64,000 nt of DNA from Argentina anserina (Eukaryota; Streptophyta; Magnoliopsida; Rosales; Rosaceae), in assembly GCF_933775445.1 (NCBI RefSeq), contig NC_065874.1, positions 31,132,501 to 31,196,500 on the forward strand, in the 5' to 3' direction. A program made the position numbers and the translations under genes. This document shows positions 51,449 to 64,000 of this stretch, piece after piece. Under the pieces are notes generated by a model that did no database searches, had not been told where the DNA came from, and saw only the letters and a list, made by a program, of their open reading frames with translations. Each line of letters opens with the position of its first letter. The first letter of the stretch is position 1.

Positions 51449-54400
51449 ATGGGAGCGTCATCGGATGCCAAAGGAGATATAGGTATGAGTAGCAAGGGAA
51501 AAGGTTTTTCCAATGGGGATATTGAGGACATGGATATTGAGGACATGGATTTTGATGATGATTTCGATGATTTCGATGATTTGACTAGCATACATGATTT
51601 GGGAGAAGTGTTTCTCAAGGATTTTTGTAAGGAGGCATCAGTGTCATTTTTCAAGGAGTATGGCCTTCTCAGTCATCAAATAAACTCATACAATGACTTT
51701 GTTGAGAATGGGATACAGAGGGTCTTCGATTCTTTTGGTGAGATTGTAGTTGAGCCTACATATGACCCATCAAAGAAGAAGGATGCTGACTGGCGGTTTG
51801 CATCTGTCAAGTTTGGAAAAGTTACCCTGAATAAACCATGTTTTTGGGGAGGCTCGGATAATGACAAGGAGTATAACATGTTACCCAGGCATGCTAGGCT
51901 TCAGAACATGACTTACTCTGCCAGGATGTCAGTCAATATTACTGTCCAGGTAAATAAGTTTAACAAGTTTCATTAAATGCATAATGCAGTTTATTCGATC
52001 TTATCGCATTATGTGATTTCTGCAGCTTTTCTTGTGCTACAGATGGTCTAATTATGTAGCCAGGGTACCTGGTTTTAGTTTACAGATGCATTTAATCTAA
52101 TCTGACATGTATTTAGAAGAGTACATAAAAAAGTTATGTAGAAAGGATTGCTATGTCCTAGTTTGATTTATAATTTGCTTGTCTGTGCTCACACATAGAA
52201 AGAATTGTGGTGGGGGTTGTCATTTTCCACGTATTAATCTGAAAAAATAAAAAAAAATGTTTATGTAGAACCTAATGATACCCTTTATGTATATGGATAT
52301 CTTATCTTCCAGGTATATACTCAAAATCTTGTGAAAAGTGACAAGTTTAAAACTGGATCGGAGCAACATCTGGACAAGCATATTGTGAGTACTGACAGCA
52401 GGGACGTCATAATTGGTAGACTTCCTGTAATGGTGAGGTCTAACTTGTGTTGGATGAAGGGAGTAGAAAAAGGTGACTGTGAGTTTGACCAGGGAGGCTA
52501 CTTTATAATCAAGGGTGCAGAAAAGGTTAGCTCGAAAATACTTGGATCTCATTCCCGTGTATAACTTTTTTAAATTGTAAACTAAATTGTTTCTTTTCCT
52601 CGAAAGTCCCTGTGGACGATGTGAATTTCATTTGTTTTCTAGTTTTTCACTTGTTCCTGGTTATCAGATGTGTTTAAAATGTTCAACCTTGGACAAAGTT
52701 TTATATTTTTTTGCATGATCTGGTGACATTTGTGGAATGTGTATTGCAGACCTTTATCGCTCAAGAACAAAGCTGTTTAAAGAGACTTCTGATTACAAAT
52801 CATCAGGGGCTCACAGTAGCATATAGGTCAGAGGTCAAGCGACATAGGCTCATAATTAGATTATCTGGGATTTCAAAACTTGAAAATATTGAAGGAGTGG
52901 AGAAAGTCATGTCTGTGTACTTTATGTCAACGGAAATTCCTGTTTGGATTTGGTTTTTTGCCCTTGGGGTTAGTTCAGACAAAGAAGTTATTGATCTAAT
53001 TGATTATGGCATAGAAGATGCAGGCATTTCGAACATATTGTTTGCCTCAATACGTGATGCTGATGAGCGAAAAGATGACTTTCGTAGGAGAAAGAATGCT
53101 CTGAGGTATGTTGAAGAAGTGATAAAGAGTACGACATTTCCACCCGGAGAAAGCATTGAAGACTGCATTAGCATGTACCTATTTCCTAATCTGAGAGGAT
53201 TGAAGCAGAAGGCTCGCTTTCTAGGATATATGGTGAAGTGTCTTTTACAAACCTCCAGTGGCCGAAGGAAATGCGACAATAGGGATGACTTTAGAAACAA
53301 GAGGTTGGAATTAGCAAGCGAGCTTCTAGAACGAGAGCTGAGGGCACATATTTCACATGCACGGAGGCGCATGGCAAAGGCTCTTCAGAGAGACCTATGT
53401 GGTGATCGTGTTGTCAGACCAGTGGAACACTATCTAGATGCTTCTGTAGTTACCAATGGTGTTTCCAGGGCCTTCTCTACTGGAGCATGGTGTCATCCTT
53501 TCAAGAGGATGGAGAGGATATCAGGTGTGGTCGCAAATATTGGGCGAGCGAATCCACTACAAACGATGATTGATATGAGGAAGACACGCCAACAAGTTCA
53601 ATATACGGGCAAGGCTGGAGATGCCAGATATCCGTAAGTACCTTTTAAGCTTTAATCAACTATTGTCTCATCCTTTCCTTCCAGCAGCTATATCCTGGTC
53701 AATGGTGAAAATGTGAAACAATTTGCTAGATCATATCTGCTGGTACTCAACTCTTGATATTCATACTTTTTGGCCAAGTGGTCTTCCTTATACCATTCAT
53801 TTATGGAATTGAGTTAACTACCTTTGGATAGTAAAGCCACACTTCAACAATCTCAGATCTATTACTTCAGCATTCATAGTTTCTAAATGGGAGAAAAATG
53901 ATACGTTAGTAGAGCCTGGACCTATTAAGTTTCTTATCTTGATTATAATGACTGGTTATATAACATTAAAATGGTTTAGTCGCAACAAAGTTTTCTCCTT
54001 TGGTGTAATTATGTACATTGCGATTGTAGTTAATAGAAGCTTGTCAATGCAGGCATCCTTCTCACTGGGGTAAGGTTTGCTTTCTCTCAACCCCAGATGG
54101 TGAGAACTGTGGACTTGTAAAAAACATGGCTACCACTGCGCTTGTAAGTATAAATATATTGGAGCCCATATTGCCCAAATTTCTCAAATGTGGCATGGAG
54201 GAATTGGTCGATGATACCTCTACTTCACTGGATGGGAAGCATAAAATTTTTCTGAATGGTGACTGGGTTGGCGTTTGTGTAGATTCCCTTGGTTTTGTAA
54301 TGAGACTAAGGAGGTTACGACGCAGTAAAAAGTTGCCAAATCAGGTTTTTCTCTTGTTCATATTTTACTTTGTTGTGGTCTTGGTATATTTGCCATGTTT

Positions 54401-57360
54401 TGATTGTGTTGCAGTTTAATTGGAGAGTAATGTCTATAAAGGTACTGTGGATTAGGGACAAGCTGTAGGAGCATACTTTTTCCTCATTCCTAAAAGCTCT
54501 TCTCTTTTTCCTTCTCCTAAAAGCATTTTTCTTTTTCTCTACATTCAAGATACATCATAGGATATGATTTAATTCTCATCAACTAATAAATGTGATTGGA
54601 AGTACTAGGGGTAGTCTCTCCCATCTTTAAAAACTGCCTATATTTTGACTTGGGATTAATGTGATTTCATGTATGTTGCCTGTGTGTGGGCAGTGTGGTT
54701 ATCAAAGTTTTATTCACCTGTCATTTGAACAGTGATTTTTCTTTGCTACTAAGCTAGTTGCATGTTAATAGGGAAGCATGTCTCAGTCTTTTTGATATAT
54801 AAAGCATTGTAATGATATTGGTTTAGGTGGAAATTAAAAGAGATGAACATCAAGGAGAGGTGTGCATATTTTCTGATTCTGGAAGGATTCTTCGTCCACT
54901 CTTGGTTGTTCAGAATCTGAAAAAGATTACAGCAGCAAAAGGAGAAAAGTATACCTTCCAGGATTTTCTGGACAAGGGAATAATTGAGCTCATTGGTCCA
55001 GAAGAAGAAGAGGACTGTCGTACAGCATGGGCCATTAAATATCTATTCATGGAACAACAGGGAAACTTGGTTGTGAAGTACACACACTGTGAGTTGGACA
55101 TGTCCTTCTTGTTAGGTTTGAGCTGCGGTATAATTCCCTTTGCAAATCATGATCATGCAAGGAGGGTGCTGTACCAGTCACAGAAGCACTCTCAGCAGGC
55201 TATTGGTTTTTCTACTACAAATCCTAACCTCAGAGTGGATACTTTGTCACACAACTTGCACTACCCCCAGAGGCCCCTTTTTCGTACAATGATATCTGAT
55301 TCCCTTGGAAAACCAGGATATCCAGTGGGACATAATGGTATTATGCCAAAGCCTGAGTACTTCAATGGCCAGAATGCAATTGTTGCAGTCAATGTGCACC
55401 TTGGATATAACCAAGAAGATTCAATAGTAATGAACCGGGCATCACTGGAGCGTGGTATGTTTCGAACTGAGCACATAAGGAGTTACAAGGCTGAAGTTGA
55501 AAACAAGCTCTCATTGGAAAAAAGACGAAAACCAGATGAGTGTGTAAACTTTGGCAAAATCCAGAGTAAGTTTGGACGTGTTGACAATCTTGATGACGAC
55601 GGGTTCCCCTGTGTTGGTGCCAGTCTGCAGAGTGGGGATATTATTATCGGGAGGTGCAGTGAATCTGGTTCTGATCATAGCATCAAATTGAAGCATACTG
55701 AAAGGGGAATGGTGCAGAAGGTTGTGCTTTCCTCTAATGACGATGGCAAGAACTTCGCTGTGGTATCATTAAGACAGGTATGTTTTCATAACTATGTGCT
55801 TAATATGGTGCATGAACATTTGTGCGGATGCGTGCACATCTGCTGGCCTGCTGCAGAAAATCCAACGTCAAATAATTGTTGTAAGGCATGCTATTGCTTT
55901 CCCCATCTACATTAAGAAATAATGTCATAACCACTAATATTTGTTAATTTTTCCTTTTTTGTTCTAGGTACGTTCTCCTTCTCTTGGAGACAAGTTCTCT
56001 AGCATGCATGGGCAAAAGGGTGTCCTAGGTTTTTTGGAGTCTCAGGAGAACTTCCCATTCACAATACAAGGGATAGTTCCAGATATTGTGATTAATCCAC
56101 ATGCATTTCCTTCAAGACAAACTCCTGGACAACTTCTAGAGGCTGCTTTAGGGAAGGGGATTGCTTGTGGTGGTTCAAAGAGATATGCTACCCCTTTCTC
56201 CACTCTCTCTTTTGATGACATCACAGACCAGCTTCATAGGTAAACTATGTCATTCTATTTATATGAATTGTATGCTACCTCAACTTTATACATGTTTGAC
56301 TTTACTATAGGGTCTGAATTCTCTGAACTGCGCCTGACACTGGTAATCTTGTATTTCTCCAAGACTCCAGCTCTACCAAGGGGCATAGTTCAGACTATTC
56401 ATGGGCCTTGCATTTGTCCCTAGATTGCAGAAAGTTGAGAAAATTACTTGGGTTTGAGGGTAGTTATACTCAAGCTGTATATTTTATGCTGCGATAAACA
56501 CTTGTTAGATCTATGGGCAATGTCGGTTAGACTACAAGTTTGCTATTTATAAAACTAGCAAAAGGAATCTTGTAATTTCTGTGTGAAGCCTTGCAGGATG
56601 TAGTGTCATTTGATTGTAGGTTACTAACTACCATAGTTTTGGTTCATTTTCAGTTATCCATTCCTTTTCAAATGGAATTTACATGTCACCAACTATAAAT
56701 GAGTAAATGTAGTGTCATTTGATTGTAGGTTACTAAATTCCATAGTTTTGGTTCATTTTTCACTTTTTCAGTTATCCATTTTTTTTCAAATGGAATTTAC
56801 ATGGCTACCGACTATAAATGAGTAAACTGGTTCATGTAATATTTGCCATCTTTGACAGAGCTGGATTTTCAAGATGGGGAAATGAGAGAGTATACAACGG
56901 CAGAACTGGTGAAATGGTTCGCCAACTGATCTTTATGGGCCCGACATTCTATCAACGGCTGATTCACATGTCTGAAGATAAAGTGAAATTTAGGAACACG
57001 GGGCCAGTTCATCCTCTAACCCGACAGCCTGTGGCAGACAGGAAGAGATTTGGTGGGATCAAGTTTGGTGAGATGGAGCGTGACTGCCTTATAGCCCATG
57101 GAGCATCAGCAAACTTGCACGAACGTCTCTTTACCCTCAGTGACTCCTCGCTGATGAATGTTTGCCAGAAATGCCAGAATGCAGCTAATGTGATTGAGCG
57201 GAAAGTGACTGGTGGCCGCAAAATCAGGGGTCCCTATTGCCGGGTCTGCGACTCTGCTGATAACATTGTGAGGGTCAATGTGCCATACGGGGCCAAGCTA
57301 TTGGGCCAGGAGCTATTCAGCATGGGCATAAGTCTGAAGTTTGAGACCAGGCTCTGTTGA
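51449..57360 (+). CDS. NRPD2: RNA polymerase IV/V second-largest subunit
   Basis: Exons 51449-51949, 52313-52525, 52750-53633, 54053-54344, 54827-55777, 55968-56239 and 56859-57360 join in frame to 1204 aa, close to Arabidopsis NRPD2/NRPE2. The protein is the shared catalytic subunit of nuclear Pol IV and Pol V, which make siRNA precursors and scaffold transcripts for RNA-directed DNA methylation. An acidic N-terminus with DIEDMD repeats precedes the protrusion (NMLPRHARLQNMTYSARM). The lobe, fork (HPSHWGKVCFLSTPDGENCG) and hybrid-binding domain (GYNQEDSIVMNRAS, acidic pair near 827-828) follow. SSMHGQKG replaces the SSRHGQKG of Pol II RPB2, and a C-terminal zinc site has CQKC and CRVC. The ATG at 51449 is the first after the leader acceptor. 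All introns are GT-AG. It stands alone on its strand, between transposon debris and the PPR gene. Confidence 0.95.
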
Positions 57361-58079
57361 GTACTGACTACTGATCATCAGAATACTTTTGTGAGAGTAT
57401 AACTCCAGTACACATATCCATGACTTCCATTTACTTCCCAGTAGGTTTTGAACTATTAAGGTCCAGGTGTTTAGTCCTTAATTAGGAACTATTCTCTTTT
57501 GACTCAGGGTTGTAAATATCTATCTAGTCTTGGTCACTGAAATTCTAAGGTCCTTTTACTCGGGACTCTTTCGATATTGCTGAGAATGGGAGGGCACTAG
57601 CAACTGGTGATTCAAAGTTGATTGTCATATAACAGGTCTCTCAACTTTTTCAACTTATATTCTGTTAATGACAAGGAACAAAGATTTCTTATGGCTCCGA
57701 AACCGATTTGACATTGACAGTAGGAAGCTTTTTAGTTACCGCCCGGTGGGGTTTTCACTTTTACTAAGTTCGAGCTTCTCCATTTTGACTGCTGTATCAA
57801 AACCTTATACTCGGTGTTTGTGTCGTGACTTACAAGGCATATCTCATTCATTAGCTTAAACAGAGATCTATTAAGCTCACAAGTCACAACACAATGAAGA
57901 GATTGCAAATACAATCATACAATGTAGCTCTGTTTCACTCATATTACTGTTATTTGAAAGACTGGTACATTACTTGTTGAACTGAATAATAACTGTTATC
58001 AAGAACAAAGTAAAACAATAATCACTGTTCAAAGATGTCAGATTGTCAGTGACTGAGTTGATCTTCCTTAGGTCGCCTT
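57361..58079. other. NRPD2 3' flank, no gene seen
   Basis: Contains the 3' UTR of NRPD2. Short ORFs have no recognisable similarity. Confidence 0.5.
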
Positions 58080-58450
58080 GCATATGATGTTATTGATCGA
58101 CGAGTGAAAAGGTAGTCGGCTCTCCGAATAGATACCAACAGTACCAAAGTCATCATCTTCGCTGGTGTTACTAATTGAGAACATGATCAGATTTGTGCCA
58201 TCACTGTATCACATGATAAGATCATCCTACCAAAATGAGGAAATGGCTGCAGTGTCCAAACGTATGGATCTCAGTCATCTCACAATTTGCAAGCAGCCGT
58301 CGGATCATGAGGGTACTGGAATGAAAAGAGGAGAGGAGGACTAGGGCACTAGGCCGTTTGGTTCATTGGTCCAAAGTTCCGGTCATGCGAAATGCAGAAG
58401 TTCGTTTAACGCTCTTTCTACGCCCCAGTAATTGGTGATGCATCATCTAA
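58080..58450 (-). pseudogene. Relic of a fourth PES copy
   Basis: About 58215-58300 matches exon 8 of the PES genes in the same orientation: shared TACCAA, GAGGAAATGGCTGCAGT and TTTGCAAGCAGCCGTCGGA blocks. It then jumps directly to the sequence found upstream of PES copy 3 (41248-41345). Weak exon-like blocks lie just before it (58110-58170). Exons 1-7 are missing, so the copy is a deletion derivative. Confidence 0.65.
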
Positions 58451-58764
58451 CACGTGTATGCATTTACGCATACACGTATCTATGTTACAAAAAATTACAA
58501 TGTTGTGAAAGATAGGGAGTATATTGTGATACTAACTTCCTCATCTACTAGTTAATGCTTGACAAGAAGCACAAAAAGGTAGGATAAAGTGAACATTTCA
58601 CAACAAACTGACCTAATGGGTACAACTTCTATGAATCAAATTTAAGAAGTTTTACATCGTAAAAAAGAAGAAGCTTGTAAGAGTAAATATTAGGTGATAA
58701 TTCTAGTGGATAAAATATGATCAGAAGAAGAAAACAAAATGGAGAATTTCTCTTCATTAGAAGT
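58451..58764. other. Intergenic, no gene seen
   Basis: AT-rich DNA between the PES relic and a small DNA element. Nothing recognisable. Confidence 0.5.
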
Positions 58765-59374
58765 AATGTTCTAAAAATCGCCGCCTAGGCGCTCGGAGAC
58801 CCCTGGCCGCCGTGATTTTGGGCTAAACGGCGGTGTTAGGCGACTGACCGATTTTTGTCCGCCTAGGCGGTTGGGCGGATCCTGGGTTTTTTTTTTTTAG
58901 TTTTGGATTTTGAGTTTGATTCGGATACAAAAGAAGTACTTGAATGATATGGAGAAGAAGAATTTGATGAGCTCTGAGGGATTATGCTTGCAAAAATGCA
59001 TTCCCGTTGTTTGAATTGTTTTTCTTAATTTCCAAAGGGTTGGTGAATTGTGTTTCTTATTATTGATTTTCCTAAGTTCATTGTTGTTGAATTATATTTC
59101 TTTTTTTTCCTAAGAGGCTAAGATCATTAGATCAATATTGTTGAACATTTCTAATGATTAAGAACATATGTATTTTCAGTATTGTAGACATTATATATAT
59201 TTTACATTAATTTCATGTATTATATTTTTTATTTTTATTGTAATTATATAATTATTTGTTATTAAAAATTTAAAATATATATAAAAATATAAATTTGATT
59301 AATTTCTAATTAATCATCTTGGCGCTGATTTTCAGGTGTTCGACCGATTAACGCCGAGTGATTTTTAAAACATT
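58765..59374. mobile_element. Non-autonomous TIR element with CCGCCTAGGCG motifs
   Basis: The ends AATGTTCTAAAAATCGC and, inverted, AATGTTTTAAAAATCAC are 17-bp repeats with two differences. Near the left end GCCGCCTAGGCG and GTCCGCCTAGGCGG form strong dyads; the right end has ACGCCGAGTG. It is about 610 bp with an AT-rich core and no ORF. I could not identify the target duplication. Confidence 0.65.
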
Positions 59375-59804
59375 GATTATAAAGGGAGGAGAATGAATGA
59401 TTCCTAGAGGAGTGGACTTCTCACCTACACACGTTGCCAAATGCAACGGTGGGAAAAACGACGGTGTTTGTCATCAGTGTGTATGTGTGTGTCAAACACC
59501 AGTGGTGGCAAAGCTCGGCCATTTCAGTATCACCTCACAATTCCAAAACCCCCCTAAACCAACTACAACGACGCTTTTGGATCATATCCAAAACCCTCCT
59601 TCTCCTTCACATTTCAGATTCTCAGGAATCTAAGGGTATCCATTAGCTTCGAAACCCTGCTCTCTTCCTTCAATTCGTCTCAAAGGGTATGCTTTACTCC
59701 ACCTCAATTTTACTTTACCTCAATGATTAGCCTACCTTAATTTCTAGGGTTTTAGACTTTCAATTTGGTTTCGTTGAATTGAATTGGGGATTTGGGGGGA
59801 GACG

Positions 59805-61989
59805 ATGGCCTCTGCTCAAGGCCTCGCTTCGTTGACCCAGACGTGTATCGCAGCCAGACGACACCGTTTCGGCGGCGGCGGGGTTTCAGGGAAAGCTTGT
59901 CCTAGGGTTTGTAGTGTTAGTTTGAGAATGAAAGATAGCAACTTTGTGGTTGCGAAATGGGGTAAAGGTCGTGACTTTAGGCTGTTTGGGTCGGTTCAGT
60001 TGGACCAGTTCGTGACGAGTGATGATGAGGATGAAATGGGGGAGAGTTTCTTTCAGGCAATTGAGGAGTTGGAGGGGATGAGGAGGGAGCCCTCTGATGT
60101 TCTTGAGGAAATGAATGACCGGTTATCGGCCCGGGAGCTGCAGCTTGTGCTGGTGTACTTTTCCCAGGAGGGGAGGGACTCGTGGTGTGCCCTCGAGGTG
60201 TTTGAGTGGCTCAGGAAGGAGAATAGGGTCGATAAGGAGACGATGGAGCTGATGGTTTCGATAATGTGTGGCTGGCTGAAGAGGTTGATTGAGGAGGGGA
60301 ATGATGTCGCCGATGTGATTGACCTGTTGGTGGATGTGGACTGTGTTGGTTTGAAGCCGAGTTTCAGCATGATGGAGAAGGCGATTTCGTTGTATTGGGA
60401 GGTGGGGGAGAAGGAGAATGCGGTTTCGTTTGTGAAGGAAGTGTTGAAAAGGGGGATTGTGTATTCGGAGGAAGATGATAGAGATGGGCATAGAGGAGGG
60501 CCTACTGGGTATCTTGCTTGGAAGATGATGGTGAGTGCTTTGTTAACTGATTCTCAGTCGAGTGCTATTTCGTTGTCAATAGTAGTGTTCTTCACTTGCG
60601 AATTTAGATGCTGCTGAATTTTACCTTGTGCACGTCCCATTTTTTATGTTACGTTTAATCATTTATCTTCAGCTTGTTTCAGATTTGAGGTGAATTTAAC
60701 TTGCTGTGTGGAATTATTAGAATAAATTTGAATGCTTGTCTTGTTCCTAGATTATCAAAGGTCTTTATGTCCAGCTGACTTGTAAGTGTTATACAGATGA
60801 AATCATAATTAATTGGTAAACAGTAAGTTGTTTGCATTAGGTCAATTTCCAAGTTTTTTTTATTGATTCACTATTTTAGCATATTTACCATCTTCACTTG
60901 TATTGCATCAGTGCCACTTTATTATCAAATTACGCAGTACAAATTGTTAATGTTAAGACTATATACCACTGGTTGATTTCTATGGCTCTTAATTATTATA
61001 TAAGTTGTGGTAATGCACACTGCTAGTTGGTATAGTAGTAAAACACATATTGGTTGATAGAAAGTTGTTTGTTTTACTTGGCTTTCTAATGTTTATTTAG
61101 CCCTTCAACGTTCCTTTGCACAGCCAGCATTGTAATAACTTTTCTGTTTTCAGTAACACATAATAAAACCCGTTGTCAAAAATATGCTAATGACCTATTA
61201 AATGTGCTTCTGCAGGTTGATGGCAACTATAGGGATGCAGTGAAGTTTGTCATTCAACTAAGAGAATCTGGGTTGAAGCCTGAGGTTCACAGCTACCTCA
61301 TTGCAATGACAGCTGTGGTTAAAGAACTGAATGAGCTTGGAAAAGCTTTACGCAAATTGAAAGCTTTTACAAGAGCTGGGTTGGTGGCTGAATTTGACTC
61401 GGAAGATGTTGGGCTGATTGAGATATATCAGTCTGATCTTCTAGCTGATGGAGTACAGTTGTCAAATTGGGTGATTCAAGAGGGAGGTGCTAAACTCTGT
61501 GGGGTGGTTCATGAGAGGCTTCTGGCTATGTATATCTGTTCTGGACGTGGACTTGAGGCCGAAAGACAATTGTGGGAAATGAAGCTTGTGGGCAAAGAGC
61601 CTGATGGGGACCTTTATGACATTGTTTTAGCCATCTGTGCTTCCCGCAAGGAAACTAGTGCCATAGGAAGGTTGCTTACTAGGACAGAGGTTACCAGCTC
61701 TTTATGTAAAAAGAAAAGCCTATCATGGCTGTTAAGAGGTTACATTAAAGGAGGACATTTTAATGATGCTGCAGAAACAGTAATCAAAATGCTTGATTTG
61801 GGCTTGTTCCCGGAGTATTTGGATAGAGCAGCTGTGTTGCATGGGCTACGAAAAAGGATTCAACAGTCTGGTATGGTTGACACTTACCTCAAACTTTGCA
61901 AGCGCCTTTCAGATGCCAATTTGATTGAATCATGCCTTCTATATCTGTACATAAAGAAATACAAGCTTTGGATCATAAAGACAGTCTAG
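59805..61989 (+). CDS. PPR-type chloroplast protein, At2g30100-like
   Basis: Two exons, 59805-60530 and 61216-61989, join in phase 0 to 499 aa. The N-terminus MASAQGLASLTQTC followed by basic residues is transit-peptide-like, and the protein probably acts in chloroplasts. It has degenerate 35-residue helical repeats, e.g. around DALKFVIQL-type segments (DAVKFVIQLRESGLKPEVHS), YLIAMTAVV, and YDIVLAICASRK with GLFPEYLD. PPR proteins bind organelle RNA, but the repeats here are diverged and no RNA target can be read. Similarity to Arabidopsis At2g30100 is recalled from the family, not computed. The ATG at 59805 is the first in frame. The leader region is duplicated at 41371-41540, showing this gene once had a neighbour copy beside PES copy 3. 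Confidence 0.82.
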
Positions 61990-64000
61990 ACAATTTGCAA
62001 GAAGTTCAGAGATTCAGTGAATATTGAAGTATAGTTTCGTGGTTCAAGATTTATAGCACAAGCTCCTATAGTCTCGGTGCTCTTAAATGCTGATTTTGTA
62101 TAGTTTTGGGAGGCTTCAAGCTCTGACCTGGTCAACCTAGAGGCTGATAAACTGCAATATCTAAAAGTTGTTCTTGAGTATATATTGTTCTCGGGGATCT
62201 TTCACTTGTGTATATGGTGGCTACTGTAAACATAATAATGAAGCTTCAACCCTATGTAATTAAGTAGACTTCGTATATATGCTACAGGTATGTTTCACAG
62301 GCACTCTGTTTTTTCTGCTTGTACCTTTTTATCTTTTTCATGAATCTGTGTCACTGGCTTACAGTTTTATCGTGAAATTGCATGTTAATAATATGAATCA
62401 CAGTTCTGTTGCTCTTAGGATTGATTACTACATCTAAGAAGAAAGAATCTGTGTGTTATTCTAGTTTCTTTTCCTGCATACGTCGTGTATTATAATAGTA
62501 TCAGTCTGTGCCAGTGTGTCTGTATGTGCTTCTGTGCTTGACACAACAGATATTTGCCATCCTCGAGCCAAACTTCTGACTAAGGTCATTCCATCTCCCT
62601 AACAACGACTATTACTATTACTATTACTATTTTCACTTTGCAGTTCTTATTTTAACTCTTCCAGTCATGTTTTATTTTGTTTTTCAAATTATAAAAAAAT
62701 GTAATGAACTCCAACTTTATTATGCTTTTCTCATTTCTGTACTCGACCAAATGTTGGACTGGGAAGTGATCTTTCCTTTGGAAAAATAGAATGGTTGGTT
62801 TGCGTCTTTATTGAGCTGGCCTCTTTATATTAATAGGTTGTAAAATGGCCAGAATTTTTCAATGGCAGCCATCAGAGTTATTGGAGCTGGTGCTGCATTA
62901 TTTCTTATTCTTTCACTGATTGTTGTCTTTACAGTCGGCCACTTTATAGTTTTTTCTTATAAATTAAAGTATATAAGGAATCTGATTGGGTGGGTACCAT
63001 CTAATCTATTTTCACGTGTAAATTATGTGATTGTCTAATTATTTTTGAATTATAATAAGTACTCTGTAATGCAGCTGATAGGGGAGCAGTATAGCTGGAT
63101 AGCTTATATATGTGTGGTGTGTAATCTTAAAGATGTCTAATGCATCTATTTCCATCTTTGAATCACATCAGCTTTCAAGTGAATCTGAATTCATTTAGTT
63201 CTATAGCCATCATGTTTGACCTTATTGCATTGAGCATGACCCAGTCCAATATATTGTGTAGCATAGACCAGCAAAGTCTGATTTGTTTGTGTGGATTTGC
63301 CCTCATCTAAATAAGAGGTTCTGTGGATGAAAACAAGAGTAGGATTAGTGTCGCCTTGGAGTTAAAACTTTGCTTCTGATATTTGTCCAAGTCACTGCCA
63401 ACCATGTGCATATGAAAAGTGTGTTAAATTGGGTTTGTGAATATCAAGACAATGCTCAACTCCTGAATTTTAAATCATCATGTGGTAGAGGAGATGTTTG
63501 CCTCAGAAATTCATGTGTATACCTGCGTCTGAACACCACTTGTGATCTGGCCAAGAGTCCTGGCTTCCATACACACAACTTCTCCCCAGTTTTGTGCTGC
63601 AAAGTAATATGTGCTAGAAATAGCTTGAGTTGCGAAATGTAAAGCAGCATTGGGGCGAATTATGCATGTTTGCTGAGAATGAGCTTGCTGTAAGGAACTG
63701 ATGAGAAACAAAGCTGCTTCAGAATCCTCACATGGATTGTGTTGTTGGCACATGGTCATAGCTTCTTGGCTCTTTGCTATGATCCATTTTTTGATGAATT
63801 GATTGAGATAAATTATTCCCACCATTGCTGTTTCTGCTTCTGCTGCTGCTTTGTTATTATTTTAAGATGAGCATCCAAGTTGCAATGATGTCACAGACAT
63901 TACATTACAGAGATGCCTCACCAACTTTTCAATAATTTTACAATAATTTTTGTCAGACTATATTTTAGGCATTACATAAGAAAGACCAAACAACCATGGA
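61990..64000. other. 3' flank of PPR gene, no further gene seen
   Basis: The first 300 bases should be the 3' UTR. A TAC/ATT trinucleotide microsatellite lies near 62606-62630. The remaining DNA is AT-rich. A minus-strand ORF at 63511-63825 is open but matches nothing I know and is not annotated. Confidence 0.5.

Noticed and set aside
63511..63825. Minus-strand ORF of 104 codons with a GT-like donor near its end
   Set aside because: No recognisable domain, no convincing partner exon, and an overlapping plus-strand ORF; likely chance.

Overview
The window is nuclear DNA of a flowering plant: spliced genes with GT-AG introns, an intronless H3.1 histone gene with a plant-type promoter, a Pol IV/V subunit gene found only in plants, and dense LTR and hAT transposon debris. 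Gene content and style suggest a eudicot, perhaps Rosaceae. That assignment is inference and is not proven by anything in the window.

Layout. 1-1164: the 3' three exons of a bZIP gene (plus strand) whose first exon lies left of the window. 2072-11408: a block of mobile DNA holding a foldback element with a nested MITE, two solo LTRs (A, B) and a 2.2-kb hAT element with an internal tandem array. 12520-13919: a second bZIP gene with the same intron positions, cut near its stop by solo LTR C (13922-16430), with a possible stranded last exon at 16942-16997. 18186-18596: histone H3.1. 19136-41050: three tandem minus-strand genes for chloroplast phytyl ester synthase-like acyltransferases (PES type), each with 14 coding exons at identical phases. 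Copies 1 and 2 are intact; copy 2 uses a GC-AG intron. Copy 3 carries a 1-base deletion. Solo LTR D and a hAT element holding solo LTR E separate them. 41686-46534: a second hAT element with nested solo LTR F sits at the 5' end of a broken caffeoyl-CoA O-methyltransferase-like gene. 46606-48823: a MITE and a short solo LTR (G). 50400-57360: the complete second-largest subunit of RNA polymerases IV and V (NRPD2/NRPE2). 58080-58450: a relic of a fourth PES copy. 59805-61989: a two-exon chloroplast PPR-type gene like Arabidopsis At2g30100. The rest shows no recognisable gene.

How it fits together. The tandem PES array supplies lipid and pigment esterification enzymes of plastids; NRPD2 serves RNA-directed DNA methylation, the pathway that silences elements like those crowding this window. 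The strongest structural signal is the set of seven solo LTRs. Six have exact 5-bp target duplications and none has an internal region. The long ones share an ordered set of conserved hairpins, a TATA box, and splice-like boundaries that would remove the variable minisatellite part of the LTR.
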